Source of the DNA: Streptomyces syringium | GTDB taxonomy: Bacteria; Actinomycetota; Actinomycetes; Streptomycetales; Streptomycetaceae | Direction of reading: 5' to 3' | NCBI RefSeq assembly: GCF_017876625.1 | Contig: NZ_JAGIOH010000001.1 | Coordinates: 4,237,501-4,301,500, forward strand | DNA length: 64,000 bases | Part shown: in pieces, positions 50,544 to 59,686 of the stretch | Position numbering within the stretch: the stretch's first letter is position 1 | Layout of the letters: every line of letters begins with the position of its first letter | Translations under genes and position numbers: made by a program | The notes under the pieces: generated by a model | What the model was told of the DNA's origin: nothing | The model's database searches: none | What the model saw: only the letters and a program-made list of their open reading frames with translations

Positions 50544-51632
50544 TCAGCGGAGAACCGTCTCCAAGAAGTCGCTGCCCAGCCGGGCAACCAGCGTCAAGTC
50601 CAACTGATGCAACACATACCGCCCCCGCCGCCGCGTAGTCAGCAGCCCCGCCTTCTTCAATACCGCTATGTGCCGAGACACCTCGGGCGGTGTCAGCCCA
50701 TACGCAGCGGCCAGCTCCCCCGTGGTGTGCGGGCCGCGGGCCAGCGTGCGGCACAGGCGCATCCGTACCGGGTGGGCGAGGGCCTCCAGGCGTTCCTGGA
50801 CCAGCTGCGGGGCTGTCAGCTGGGGCAGCTCCGTGCCGGCCACGGGGTACTGGATCACCGGCTGCCAGCCGGAGCGGTGCACGACGAACAGGTGCGGCCA
50901 GCCGAAGGCCGTCGGCAGGAACGTCACCCCCTGCCCGTAGGCCGTCGTCCGGCCGCTCGCCAGCTTGTCGACGACGATGCGCGTCTGGTCCTCGCCGACG
51001 GAGAGCGAGACCGCAGGGGACACCGCGGCCAGGGCTTCCGCCAGGCCCTTGCGTTGCAGCAGGTCCGCCTTGTGGCGGGCGTCGGCCGCGAGCTGGACCC
51101 GGACGCGCTGCCAGTTGTCGCCGAAGAAGGCCTGCTCGCAGTCCTCCAGCAGGCGCCGCAGCCAGGCGCGCAGGGCGCGTGGGTTCTCCAGCATCCGGTC
51201 GGTGAACTCCGCCTGGCGCGGCCCCCGGGCCGCGGAGAGCTCGCGGACCCGCGCCCGCTGTCCCGCGTCGACCAGCGGGGAGGGCAGGCCCCGCTCGTAA
51301 CCGGTCGTGCAGGTGATCTCGAACGCCGCGGACGTGAACGTCTCGTCGTCCATCCGGTCGAGGTCGTCCAGCTCCTCGGCGAGCGTGGCCCGGGGAACGG
51401 CCGGCAGCAGGATGTCCGAACGCGAGGAGCGCCACAGGAAGTCGGCTTCGGTCAGCCGGTCGGCGAGATCCGGCTTGAGGGAGGAGGCCGTGGCGGTGGC
51501 CCAGGGGTGCAGCCCGGGGTGGTGGCCGGGCTCGGACAGGGCGTGGAGCATCGCGCCCAGCTCCGCCAGCGGAGACGGGCTGAACCGAATGCGCTCGGTG
51601 GGCAGGCCGGTGATGTCGATGTCCACGCTCAT
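50544..51632 (-). CDS. ArsR-like winged-helix regulator with DUF5937 domain
   Basis: A 362-residue regulator. The first 260 residues match the actinobacterial DUF5937 domain (IDITGLPTERIRFSPSPLAE, GEDQTRIVVDKLASG), and the C-terminal 90 residues are an ArsR-type winged helix (LEALAHPVRMRLCRTLARGP, LTPPEVSRHIAVLKKAGLLT, RRRGRYVLHQLDLTLVARLG). No cysteine metal site is obvious, so it is probably not a metal sensor. ATG at 51632 begins MSVDIDITGLP. Just right of the accessory module; its relation to it is unknown. Confidence 0.88.
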   Translation of the reverse strand: MSVDIDITGLPTERIRFSPSPLAELGAMLHALSEPGHHPGLHPWATATASSLKPDLADRLTEADFLWRSSRSDILLPAVPRATLAEELDDLDRMDDETFTSAAFEITCTTGYERGLPSPLVDAGQRARVRELSAARGPRQAEFTDRMLENPRALRAWLRRLLEDCEQAFFGDNWQRVRVQLAADARHKADLLQRKGLAEALAAVSPAVSLSVGEDQTRIVVDKLASGRTTAYGQGVTFLPTAFGWPHLFVVHRSGWQPVIQYPVAGTELPQLTAPQLVQERLEALAHPVRMRLCRTLARGPHTTGELAAAYGLTPPEVSRHIAVLKKAGLLTTRRRGRYVLHQLDLTLVARLGSDFLETVLR

Positions 51633-51731
51633 GCGCTCATCGTGCCTCTCTTCTCGCAGGTCGGGCCGTCGATTGACGGTCCTCGTCAATCCATGCGGCG
51701 GGGGCCGGGGACCGGCGCAAAGGTGATGCTC

Positions 51732-52079
51732 ATGAACGCCGACCAGCAGCACATGCTCGACCTCTTCCGCGCCGCCCAGCTCGGCGAGCCCGCACCGCCG
51801 GCCCCGGGCCGCGGCGACTGGCAGGCCGTCCGCGAATTCCGCACCTGGCGGGAGTTCCGGGCCGTCGTCGACGAGAACACCGCGACCCGCCGCACCCGTT
51901 GGGCGGCACTGCTCCGATTGCTGCGGCCCGCCACGCGGCTGCGGCCCGCCACGCGCACCATCGGAGCCGTCCCCGCTCGTACCCCCGCGCCTTCCCCGTC
52001 AGCCGCCCGCCGTGACGCGGTCCAGGAGAGCGCCGGCAGCCGCGCCGACGTCGTCGGCCGTCCAGCTCAGTGCGGATGA
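51732..52079 (+). CDS. Small conserved Streptomyces protein of unknown function
   Basis: A possible 115-residue protein starting MNADQQHMLDLFRAAQLGEP, followed by WQAVREFRTWREFRAVVDEN. The first 60 residues look like a family of small helical Streptomyces proteins with no known role; the remaining Arg/Ala/Pro-rich part is unremarkable and may vary. AAGGTG lies 6 bp before the ATG at 51732. The last 81 bases overlap the end of the convergent aldolase gene, which lowers confidence in the C-terminus. Confidence 0.5.
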   Translation: MNADQQHMLDLFRAAQLGEPAPPAPGRGDWQAVREFRTWREFRAVVDENTATRRTRWAALLRLLRPATRLRPATRTIGAVPARTPAPSPSAARRDAVQESAGSRADVVGRPAQCG

Positions 52080-53180
52080 GGCGACGGTGACCTCGGTGAC
52101 GGACAGGCCGGGTATCTCACCCGGGAACCAGCGGTTGAAAAGGGTGGTGCGGGTCTCCTCCGCGAGCCGCACCCCCGCCTCTTCCAGGACCTCCGGCGGA
52201 TACGGCAGCCACACCTGGAACTGATGGGTGTGCGGCACCCCCGGATTGATGCGGAACCACGGCACCCCCGCCGCGGCGAACGCCTCGCCCAGCGCCTTCG
52301 CGACGATTTTCGCGTGTGCCACATACGACGGCAGCCGCGGCAGCTCGCGGTCCAGCCCGGCCAGCGCGGAGAGGACCGTCGGCCACTGCTGGGAGACCTG
52401 GCCGCCGTACCGGTGCCGCCACGCCTTCGCCTCCTCGATCATCGACGCGGGCCCCGCCAGGGCCGCCCCGGCGATGCCGTCGAGCGACTTGTAGAACGAC
52501 ACGTACACCGAGTCCGCGAGAGCGGCGATGTCCGCCAGGCCGACGCCGAAGTGCGGAGCGCACTCCCACAGCCGGGCCCCGTCGAAGTGGACCACCGCGT
52601 CCCGCTCGCGGGCGGCCTCGACCACCTCCGTCAGCTCTTCCCACGTGGGGAGCACGAAGCCCGGCTCGCGCAGCGGCAGTTCCAGGGCGAGCGTCCCGAA
52701 GGGCTCGTCCAGCTCGCGGATCTCCTCGGCCGTCGGTGTCCGCGGCTCGTCCGTGGGGTGCACCGGGCGCAGACCGCCCAGCACCATGTACGCCTTCCGC
52801 TCGTGCTTCTCCAAGTGCGACAGCGGGTGCAGCGCCACGGCGTCGTTGCCCGTGCGGCCCGCCCAGCACCGCAGCGCCACCTGCTGGGCCATCGTCCCGG
52901 TGGGGAAGAACGCCGCGGCCTCCATGCCGAGCAGCTCCGCGGTCCGCGCCTCCAGATGGGCGACGATCCCGTCGCCGTAGACGTCCAGCCAGCCGTCCAG
53001 GTCGTACGCGCCCGGCGCCTCGGCGGTCAGCCCGGCCAGCCGCTCGCCGATCGTGCGGGCGAAGGGGTTGTCCGACAGGACCCGCTCGGAGCCGCGCAGC
53101 GCCGCCAGCCTGCGGCCGCGGCTCATCTCCCGCACACCGTCGTCGCGGGCGCCGTCCGTGTGATCGCTCTCGTCAGCCAT
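51999..53180 (-). CDS. Low-specificity L-threonine aldolase-like PLP enzyme
   Basis: A 393-residue fold-type I PLP enzyme of the threonine aldolase/beta-eliminating lyase group. The PLP lysine is in SVYVSFYKSLDGIAGAALAG, the aspartate before it is in VVHFDGARLWECAPHFGVGL, and substrate-binding blocks AAFFPTGTMAQQVALRCW and LSHLEKHE are present. It cleaves threonine or related beta-hydroxy amino acids to glycine and an aldehyde. ATG at 53180 (MADESDHTDGARDD) has only a weak GGGG ribosome binding site. Divergent from the panC-nad operon. Confidence 0.92.
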   Translation of the reverse strand: MADESDHTDGARDDGVREMSRGRRLAALRGSERVLSDNPFARTIGERLAGLTAEAPGAYDLDGWLDVYGDGIVAHLEARTAELLGMEAAAFFPTGTMAQQVALRCWAGRTGNDAVALHPLSHLEKHERKAYMVLGGLRPVHPTDEPRTPTAEEIRELDEPFGTLALELPLREPGFVLPTWEELTEVVEAARERDAVVHFDGARLWECAPHFGVGLADIAALADSVYVSFYKSLDGIAGAALAGPASMIEEAKAWRHRYGGQVSQQWPTVLSALAGLDRELPRLPSYVAHAKIVAKALGEAFAAAGVPWFRINPGVPHTHQFQVWLPYPPEVLEEAGVRLAEETRTTLFNRWFPGEIPGLSVTEVTVASSALSWTADDVGAAAGALLDRVTAGG

Positions 53181-53359
53181 GCCCCGATCATGACGCACGG
53201 GCCCGACACCGGCCATGAGTTATCCACAGGGTGCGGACGCCGTCCGCCACCTTGTCCACAGGCCTCGCGACGCCCAGAAGACGCCCCCGCAGTCTCGCGT
53301 AGCATGACGAAAGAATCGTCCGGTACCCCCCGCGGACTGGAACGGAAGGCCACCGCCGC

Positions 53360-54280
53360 GTGAACGCACACCACTCCTCGGAGCACCAGAGCCCGCAGGA
53401 CCGCCCCGCCCGGCTCACCGTCGGCGTCGTCGGCGCGGGCCGGGTCGGCCCCGCTCTCGCCGCCGCGCTCCGGCTCGCCGGGCACCGCCCGGTCGCCGTC
53501 TCCGGAGTCTCCGACGCCTCCGTGCGCCGGGCCGCCGCCCTGCTGCCCGACGTGCCGCTGGTGCCGCCCGCCGAAGTCCTCGCGCGCGCGGAGCTGGTGC
53601 TGCTCACCGTGCCGGACGACGCGCTCCCCGGCCTGGTCTCCGGCCTCGCCGAGACCGGGGCCGTCCGTCCCGGGCAGCTGATCGTGCACACCTCCGGCCG
53701 GCACGGCGTCGCCGTCCTCGACCCGGCCCGGCGGGCCGGCGCCCTGCCGCTCGCCCTGCACCCGGCCATGACCTTCACCGGCACCCCGGTCGACGTCGAG
53801 CGCCTCGCCGGCTGCTCCTTCGGCGTCACCGCGCCCGCGGAGCTGCGGCTGGCCGCCGAAGCGCTGGTCATCGAGATGGGCGGCGAGCCCGAATGGATCG
53901 AGGAGGCCGCCCGCCCGCTCTATCACGCGGCCCTCGCGATCGGCGCGAACCACCTCGTCACCCTCGTGGCCCAGTCCATGGAGCTGCTGGGCACCGCCGG
54001 GGTCGCGGCCCCCGCCCGGATGCTGGGCCCGCTGCTCGGCGCCGCCCTCGACAATGCCCTGCGCAGCGGCGACGCCGCGCTCACCGGCCCGGTGGCGCGC
54101 GGCGACGCGGGCACCGTCGCCGCCCACGTGGCGGAATTGCGCGCGCACGCGCCGCAGGCCGTCGCCGGATACCTGGCCATGGCCCGTACGACCGCGGACC
54201 GTGCCCTCGCGCACGGCCTGCTCAAGCCGGAGCTGGCGGAGGACCTGCTCGGCGTCCTCGCGGACGGAGGCAAGCAGTGA
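53360..54280 (+). CDS. Rossmann-fold DUF2520 protein, panC operon
   Basis: A 306-residue protein with an N-terminal NAD(P)-binding fold (VGVVGAGRVGPALAAALRLA) and a C-terminal DUF2520 helical domain (RPLYHAALAIGANHLVTLVA, LGPLLGAALDNALRSGDAAL, TGPVARGD). The fold resembles 6-phosphogluconate dehydrogenase and ketopantoate reductase. Position directly before panC, with a 4-bp overlap, suggests it may act in pantoate formation, but no activity is proven. GTG at 53360, GGAAGG about 11 bp upstream. Confidence 0.9.
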   Translation: MNAHHSSEHQSPQDRPARLTVGVVGAGRVGPALAAALRLAGHRPVAVSGVSDASVRRAAALLPDVPLVPPAEVLARAELVLLTVPDDALPGLVSGLAETGAVRPGQLIVHTSGRHGVAVLDPARRAGALPLALHPAMTFTGTPVDVERLAGCSFGVTAPAELRLAAEALVIEMGGEPEWIEEAARPLYHAALAIGANHLVTLVAQSMELLGTAGVAAPARMLGPLLGAALDNALRSGDAALTGPVARGDAGTVAAHVAELRAHAPQAVAGYLAMARTTADRALAHGLLKPELAEDLLGVLADGGKQ

Positions 54281-55143
54281 CCACCCGAATCCCGCGCACC
54301 GCCGAGGAGCTGCACGCTCTCCCGCGCGACGGCCGCCGCGCCGTCGTCATGACGATGGGCGCCCTGCACGAAGGCCACGCCACCCTGATCCGTTCGGCCC
54401 GCGAGCTGGTGGGCCCGGCGGGGCAGGTCGTCGTCACGGTCTTCGTCAATCCGCTGCAGTTCGGCGCCGGAGAGGACCTCGACCGCTACCCGCGCACCCT
54501 GGCCGCCGATGTCGAGCTCGCCGGGCGGGCCGGCGCCGACGCCGTCTTCGCCCCTGCCGTCGAAGAGGTCTACCCCGGCGGCGAACCCCAGGTGCGGATC
54601 ACCGCCGGACCCATGGGCGAGCGCCTCGAAGGCGCCTCGCGCCCCGGCCACTTCGACGGCATGCTCACCGTCGTCGCCAAGCTCCTGCACCTGACCGGGC
54701 CGGACGTCGCGCTCTTCGGGCAGAAGGACGCCCAGCAGCTCGCGCTGATCCGCCGCATGGCGCGCGACCTCAACTTCCCCGTCGAGATCGTCGGCGTGCC
54801 CACGGTCCGCGAGGACGACAACCTCGCGCTGTCCAGCCGCAATCGCTATCTGTCCGAGGCCGACCGCGCCACGGCGCTGGAGCTCTCCCGCGCCCTGCTC
54901 ACGGGCGCCGAGGCCGTGGGAGCCGGCCCGGCGGCCGTCCGGGACGCCGCCAGGGCCATCCTCGACAAGGCCGCCCGCTCGCAGCCGCCGCTGCTCCTCG
55001 ACTACCTCGCCCTCGTCGACCCCTCGGACTTCACCGAGGTCCCCGACGACCACACGGGCGAGGCCGTCCTCGCCGTCGCCGCCCGCGTCGGCACCACCCG
55101 CCTGATCGACAACATCCCTCTGTACCTCGGAGCGCAGCGATGA
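54277..55143 (+). CDS. panC: Pantothenate synthetase
   Basis: A 288-residue ATP-dependent ligase joining pantoate and beta-alanine. Nucleotidyltransferase blocks are intact: VMTMGALHEGHATLIRSARE (HxGH), VTVFVNPLQFGAGEDLDRYP, LFGQKDAQQLALIRRM and DNLALSSRNRYLSEADR (KMSK-like). GTG at 54277 overlaps the DUF2520 stop as GTGA, and its own stop overlaps the nadB ATG, so the operon is tightly coupled. Confidence 0.97.
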   Translation: MTTRIPRTAEELHALPRDGRRAVVMTMGALHEGHATLIRSARELVGPAGQVVVTVFVNPLQFGAGEDLDRYPRTLAADVELAGRAGADAVFAPAVEEVYPGGEPQVRITAGPMGERLEGASRPGHFDGMLTVVAKLLHLTGPDVALFGQKDAQQLALIRRMARDLNFPVEIVGVPTVREDDNLALSSRNRYLSEADRATALELSRALLTGAEAVGAGPAAVRDAARAILDKAARSQPPLLLDYLALVDPSDFTEVPDDHTGEAVLAVAARVGTTRLIDNIPLYLGAQR

Positions 55144-56843
55144 CCGGCATACGACTCCACGCGCCCGGCCCCGGCTGGGCGGTCGACGCCGACGTCGTCG
55201 TCATCGGCTCCGGCGTCGCCGGGCTCACCGTCGCGCTGCGCTGCGCCGCCGCCGGCGCGAAAGTCACCGTCGTCACCAAGGCCCGTCTCGACGACGGCTC
55301 CACGCGCTGGGCGCAGGGCGGCATCGCGGCCGCCCTCGGCGAGGGGGACACCCCCGAGCAGCACCTCGACGACACGCTCGTCGCCGGCGCCGGGCTCTGC
55401 TCCGAGGAGGCCGTACGGACCCTGGTCACCGAAGGCCCCGACGCCGTGCGCCGCCTCATCGCCACCGGCGCCACCTTCGACACCGACGACGACACCGGCG
55501 AGATCCTGCTGACCCGCGAGGGCGGCCACCACCGCCGCCGCATCGCCCACGCAGGTGGCGACGCGACCGGCGCCGAGATCTCCCGCGCACTCGTCCAGGC
55601 CGTCCGGGACGCCGGGATAGAGACCGTCGAGAACGCCCTCGTCCTCGATCTCCTCAAGGACCCCGAGGGCCGGGCGGCGGGCGTCTCGCTGCACGTCATG
55701 GGCGAGGGCCGGCACGACGGCGTCGGCGCCGTCCGGGCCAAGGCCGTGGTCCTCGCCACCGGTGGCATGGGCCAGGTGTTCTCCGCGACCACCAACCCCG
55801 CCGTCTCCACCGGCGACGGCGTCGCGCTCGCCCTGCGCGCCGGTGCCGAGGTCTCCGACCTCGAGTTCGTCCAGTTCCACCCCACCGTGCTCTGGCTCGG
55901 CCCCCACGCCGAGGGCCAGCAGCCCCTGGTCTCCGAGGCCGTGCGCGGCGAGGGCGCCCACCTCGTGGACGCGGACGGCCACCGCTTCATGGTCGGCGCC
56001 CACGAGCTGGCCGAGCTGGCCCCCCGCGACATCGTCGCCAAGGGCATCACGCGCCGGATGCAGGAGACGGGCGCCGAGCACATGTACCTCGACGGCCGGC
56101 ACTTCGGCGCCGAGATGTGGGCGAGCCGCTTCCCCACCATCCTCGCCGCCTGCCGCGCCCACGGCATCGACCCGGTGACCGAGCCGATCCCGGTCGCCCC
56201 CGCCGCGCACTACGCCTCCGGCGGCGTCCGCACCGACCTGCGCGGCCGCACCACGATCGAGGGCCTCTACGCCTGCGGCGAGGTCGCCTGCACCGGCGTG
56301 CACGGCGCGAACCGGCTGGCGTCCAACTCCCTGCTGGAAGGGCTGGTCTTCGCGGAGCGCATCGCCGCGGACATCGCCGCGACGGCGCCGGACGCCCTGC
56401 CCCACTGGGACGCGCGGACGGCGGCGGCCGAGAGCCCGGCGACGTTCCTCGTGGACCCCTCCGCCCGTATCGAGATCCAGCGCATCATGACCGCGGGCGC
56501 CGGAGTCCTCCGCTCCGCCGACAGCCTGAAGCAGGCCGCCACCCGGCTGGCACGGATCGACACCGAGGTCAGCGGGCAGGACGTGCCCGGCACCGAGGCC
56601 TGGGAGACCACCAATCTGCTGCTCGTCGCCCGTGTCCTGGTCGCCGCCGCCCTGCGCCGCGAGGAGACCCGCGGCTGCCACTGGCGCGAGGACCGCCCCG
56701 ACCGCGACGACAGCGGCTGGTCCCGCCACCTCCTGGTGACACTGCGCCCGGACCGTACCCTGGCGGTCTCCACGACGGAAACGGCCGCCTTCCCGCCCGT
56801 CAGCCCGCTTGTCACGCCCGCTGCCCCAAGGAGAACCGCGTGA
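55140..56843 (+). CDS. nadB: L-aspartate oxidase
   Basis: A 567-residue FAD enzyme that oxidises aspartate to iminoaspartate for NAD synthesis. The FAD loop is VVVIGSGVAGLTVALRCAAA, the succinate-dehydrogenase-like blocks are ARLDDGSTRWAQGGIAAALG, HHRRRIAHAGGDATGAEI, LEFVQFHPT and GLYACGEVACTGVHGANRLA. It overlaps panC upstream and nadC downstream by 4 bp. No nadA (quinolinate synthase) is beside it; the gene must lie elsewhere. The Pro-rich last 30 residues are variable. Confidence 0.96.
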   Translation: MTGIRLHAPGPGWAVDADVVVIGSGVAGLTVALRCAAAGAKVTVVTKARLDDGSTRWAQGGIAAALGEGDTPEQHLDDTLVAGAGLCSEEAVRTLVTEGPDAVRRLIATGATFDTDDDTGEILLTREGGHHRRRIAHAGGDATGAEISRALVQAVRDAGIETVENALVLDLLKDPEGRAAGVSLHVMGEGRHDGVGAVRAKAVVLATGGMGQVFSATTNPAVSTGDGVALALRAGAEVSDLEFVQFHPTVLWLGPHAEGQQPLVSEAVRGEGAHLVDADGHRFMVGAHELAELAPRDIVAKGITRRMQETGAEHMYLDGRHFGAEMWASRFPTILAACRAHGIDPVTEPIPVAPAAHYASGGVRTDLRGRTTIEGLYACGEVACTGVHGANRLASNSLLEGLVFAERIAADIAATAPDALPHWDARTAAAESPATFLVDPSARIEIQRIMTAGAGVLRSADSLKQAATRLARIDTEVSGQDVPGTEAWETTNLLLVARVLVAAALRREETRGCHWREDRPDRDDSGWSRHLLVTLRPDRTLAVSTTETAAFPPVSPLVTPAAPRRTA

Positions 56844-57859
56844 GCACCCCCGACACCCCCCTGCACCAGATCGGCCGGCCCGGCGAGGAGTCCGCGGCGC
56901 CCACCGGCGGCGGCTGCGGGGACGCCTGCGGCTGCGGCGGCGAGGAGTACGACGGCGACCCCATGGAGTGCGGTCTCGACCCGCAGCTCGCGCAGCTCCT
57001 CGCCGACGCGGGTCTGAACCCGCTGCAGATCGAGGACATCGCCCACCTGGCCATCGAGGAGGACCTCGACGGCGGCAAGGACGTCACGACCTTCGCGACC
57101 GTCCCCGCCGAAGCCGTCGCCACCGGCGACTTCACCGCCCGCGAGCCCGGCACGGTCGCCGGACTGCGCATCGCCGAGGCGATCCTCTCCGTGGTCTGCA
57201 CCGATGAGTTCGAGGTCGAGCGGCACGTCGAGGACGGCGACCGGGTGACGGCGGGCCAGAAGCTGCTGAGCGTGCGCACCCGCACCCGCGACCTGCTCAC
57301 CGGCGAGCGCAGCGCGCTCAACCTCATGTGCCGGCTGTCCGGCATCGCCACCGCGACCCGCGCGTGGGCCGACGCCCTGGAGGGCACCGGCGCCGCCGTC
57401 CGCGACACCCGCAAGACCACCGTCGGCCTGCGCGCCCTGGAGAAGTACGCGGTGCGCTGCGGCGGCGGCGTCAACCACCGCATGTCGCTGTCGGACGCGG
57501 CCCTCGTCAAGGACAACCACGTCGTCGCCGCGGGCGGGATCGCCGAGGCGTTCCGGGCCGTCCGGGCCGAGTTCCCCGACGTGCCGATCGAGGTCGAGGT
57601 GGACCGCCTCGACCAGATCCCGCCGGTCCTCGCCGAGGGCGCGGACCTGATCCTGCTCGACAACTTCACCCCCGAGCAGACCCGTGAGGCCGTCGAACTC
57701 GTCGCCGGCCGGGCGAAGCTGGAGTCCTCCGGCCGTCTCACGCTCGACAACGCCCGCGCGTACGCCGGGACCGGCGTCGACTACCTCGCCGTCGGTGCGC
57801 TCACCCACTCCTCGCCGATCCTCGACATCGGCCTGGACCTCCGGGAAGAAGCCGTCTGA
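56840..57859 (+). CDS. nadC: Nicotinate-nucleotide pyrophosphorylase with Cys-rich N-terminus
   Basis: A 339-residue quinolinate phosphoribosyltransferase. Catalytic blocks: EDLDGGKDVTTFATVP, TRDLLTGERSALNLMCRLSG, VRDTRKTTVGLRALEKYAV, GGGVNHRMSLSDAALVKDNH and LDNFTPEQ. The first 45 residues are an extension with cysteines at 26, 30, 32 and 44 (GGGCGDACGCGGEEYDGD) absent from classical NadC. GTG at 56840 is firm: AAGGAG lies 6 bp upstream, and it overlaps the nadB stop. Whether the extension binds metal is unknown. Confidence 0.95.
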   Translation: MSTPDTPLHQIGRPGEESAAPTGGGCGDACGCGGEEYDGDPMECGLDPQLAQLLADAGLNPLQIEDIAHLAIEEDLDGGKDVTTFATVPAEAVATGDFTAREPGTVAGLRIAEAILSVVCTDEFEVERHVEDGDRVTAGQKLLSVRTRTRDLLTGERSALNLMCRLSGIATATRAWADALEGTGAAVRDTRKTTVGLRALEKYAVRCGGGVNHRMSLSDAALVKDNHVVAAGGIAEAFRAVRAEFPDVPIEVEVDRLDQIPPVLAEGADLILLDNFTPEQTREAVELVAGRAKLESSGRLTLDNARAYAGTGVDYLAVGALTHSSPILDIGLDLREEAV

Positions 57860-58656
57860 TGCTCCTCACCATCGACGCGGGCAACTCCCACACGGTCCTC
57901 GGCCTGTTCGACGGTGAGGACATCGTCGAGCACTGGCGCATCTCCACCGACGCCCGGCGCACCGCGGACGAACTGGCGGTGCTGCTCCAGGGATTGATGG
58001 GGATGCACCCGCTGCTCGGCGAGGAGCTGGGCGACGGGATCGAGGGCATCGCCATCTGCTCCACGGTCCCCTCCGTCCTGCACGAGCTGCGCGAGGTGAC
58101 CCGCCGCTACTACGGCGACGTGCCCGCCATCCTGGTCGAGCCGGGCGTGAAGACCGGTGTGCCGATCCTGATGGACCACCCCAAGGAGGTCGGCGCGGAC
58201 CGCATCGTCAACGCGGTCGCCGCCGTCGAGCTGTACGGCGGCCCCTGTGTCGTCGTCGACTTCGGCACGGCCACCACGTTCGACGCGGTCAGTGCGCGCG
58301 GCGAGTACGTGGGCGGGGTGATCGCCCCGGGCATCGAGATCTCCGTCGAGGCGCTGGGCGTCAAGGGCGCCCAGCTCCGCAAGATCGAGCTGGCCCGGCC
58401 GCGCAACATCATCGGCAAGAACACCGTCGAGGCCATGCAGTCCGGCATCCTCTACGGCTTCGCGGGCCAGGTCGACGGCGTCGTCAACCGCATGGCGCGC
58501 GAGCTGGCCGACGACCCGGACGACGTCACCGTCATCGCCACCGGCGGGCTGGCGCCCCTGGTGCTCGGCGAGGCGTCCGTCATCGACGAACACGAGCCGT
58601 GGCTCACGCTCATCGGCCTGCGGCTGGTGTACGAGCGCAACGTCTCCCGCGCGTAG
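57859..58656 (+). CDS. coaX: Type III pantothenate kinase
   Basis: A 265-residue ASKHA-fold kinase, first step of CoA synthesis from pantothenate. Family blocks: LLTIDAGNSHTVLGLFDGE, EHWRISTDARRTADELAV, HPKEVGADRIVNAVAAVELY, CVVVDFGTATTFDAVSARGE and GGVIAPGIEISVEAL. Its ATG overlaps the nadC stop (TGATG). It uses the product of panC three genes upstream, so the operon couples pantothenate and NAD synthesis. Confidence 0.96.
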   Translation: MLLTIDAGNSHTVLGLFDGEDIVEHWRISTDARRTADELAVLLQGLMGMHPLLGEELGDGIEGIAICSTVPSVLHELREVTRRYYGDVPAILVEPGVKTGVPILMDHPKEVGADRIVNAVAAVELYGGPCVVVDFGTATTFDAVSARGEYVGGVIAPGIEISVEALGVKGAQLRKIELARPRNIIGKNTVEAMQSGILYGFAGQVDGVVNRMARELADDPDDVTVIATGGLAPLVLGEASVIDEHEPWLTLIGLRLVYERNVSRA

Positions 58657-58658
58657 GC

Positions 58659-58686
58659 CCGGACGGGCTGCCATCAGCCCGTCCGG
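58659..58686. repeat. Dispersed repeat copy e
   Basis: CCGGACGGGCTG-CCAT-CAGCCCGTCCGG, a perfect 12-bp stem just after the coaX stop, the same core as copies b and c; probable terminator of the panC-coaX operon. Confidence 0.75.
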
Positions 58687-58908
58687 CGTTGGAGGACGCG
58701 CCCGCAGGGCGCTCGCCGCCGCACGCGGCAAGACGGGCCCGCGGGCGAAGACCGCCGGACAGGCCCTGGACCCATGGGCCATCTGGCCCCCTTGAAGGCT
58801 GCCGGCCCGGTAAGTTGCACACCACACGATCCGAGGCAACCAACCGGTCGCCCCAACTGTCCTGACAGGCACGGAACATGATCGTGCGACAGGGATGGGC
58901 GAGGGCGT

Positions 58909-59562
58909 ATGGGCTCGAAACGGACACTGCGGCGGACGGTGGCGGCCGCCGCAGTGCTGACGGCCGGCCTCGGGCTGGCCGCCGCCCGGGCCCAGGCCGG
59001 GGAGGCGACGCGCCTCGTCGACTACCAGGCCATCGCCCAGCCCGTCGCGGGCCGGGTCGGCCAGACCGTCGAGGTCGAACTGGGCGTGCGCAACGGCGGC
59101 CCGGCCGCCCGGGACACCGACGGGCGCGCCGGGCACGACCCGGGGGCGTACGAGGTGACGGCCCCGGAAGGCACCACCATCACCGCGCTGGCCACGCCGG
59201 CCGACGGCGGCGCGCACCCGTGCACGGCGAAGGCCCGGTCCGAGGGCGGCCCCAGTTACGTCTGCGCGATAGGCGACGACTTCCCGGCGGGGGACCGCGA
59301 GACGCTGCGCTTCCACGTCCGCATCGACAAGAAGGTCGAGGGCGCCGAGGGCCGCGTGGAGATCGTCGACCGCGACGGGTGCCCGCCCCGCGACCCGGAC
59401 CCGCAGAACGACTCCGCACCCATCCGGGTCGAGGTGGCGGACCCCGCCCCGGCGCCCACGTCCGACGCGGCCCCCTCCAGGACCCTGCTCCTCGCCACCA
59501 CCTCCGGCACCGCCTTTTCCGCGGCCGTCATCGCCCTGGGCGTGGCTCGCCGCCGCCGCTGA
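58909..59562 (+). CDS. Secreted/membrane-anchored beta-sandwich-like protein, unknown function
   Basis: A 217-residue protein with an N-terminal signal peptide (RRTVAAAAVLTAGLGLAAAR, cleavage after AQA likely) and a C-terminal hydrophobic anchor ending ALGVARRRR. The middle reads like a CARDB/Ig-type beta domain (GRVGQTVEVELGVRNGGPAA, LRFHVRIDKKVEG) with two Cys pairs possibly forming disulfides. There is no LPxTG sortase motif. Expected location is the outer face of the membrane. ATG at 58909 with GAGGGCG just upstream. Family members are conserved in Streptomyces without known role. Confidence 0.8.
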   Translation: MGSKRTLRRTVAAAAVLTAGLGLAAARAQAGEATRLVDYQAIAQPVAGRVGQTVEVELGVRNGGPAARDTDGRAGHDPGAYEVTAPEGTTITALATPADGGAHPCTAKARSEGGPSYVCAIGDDFPAGDRETLRFHVRIDKKVEGAEGRVEIVDRDGCPPRDPDPQNDSAPIRVEVADPAPAPTSDAAPSRTLLLATTSGTAFSAAVIALGVARRRR

Positions 59563-59603
59563 CCCCGCCGTACCGCGCGCCGGCGCTTGAGGACGAAGGG
59601 GGC

Positions 59604-59621
59604 CTGGGGGCTCGCCCCCAG
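59604..59621. terminator. Short hairpin after the secreted-protein gene
   Basis: CTGGGGGC-TC-GCCCCCAG, an 8-bp stem, 41 bp after the stop. It follows a diverged piece of the dispersed repeat (CCGGCGCTTGAGGACGAAGG at 59580-59599). Confidence 0.6.
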
Positions 59622-59686
59622 TTCTGGTGCCCACCCATCCCACGCAGGCGGCGCCCAGCCACACCGTGCCACGCCCGGAATATTAA

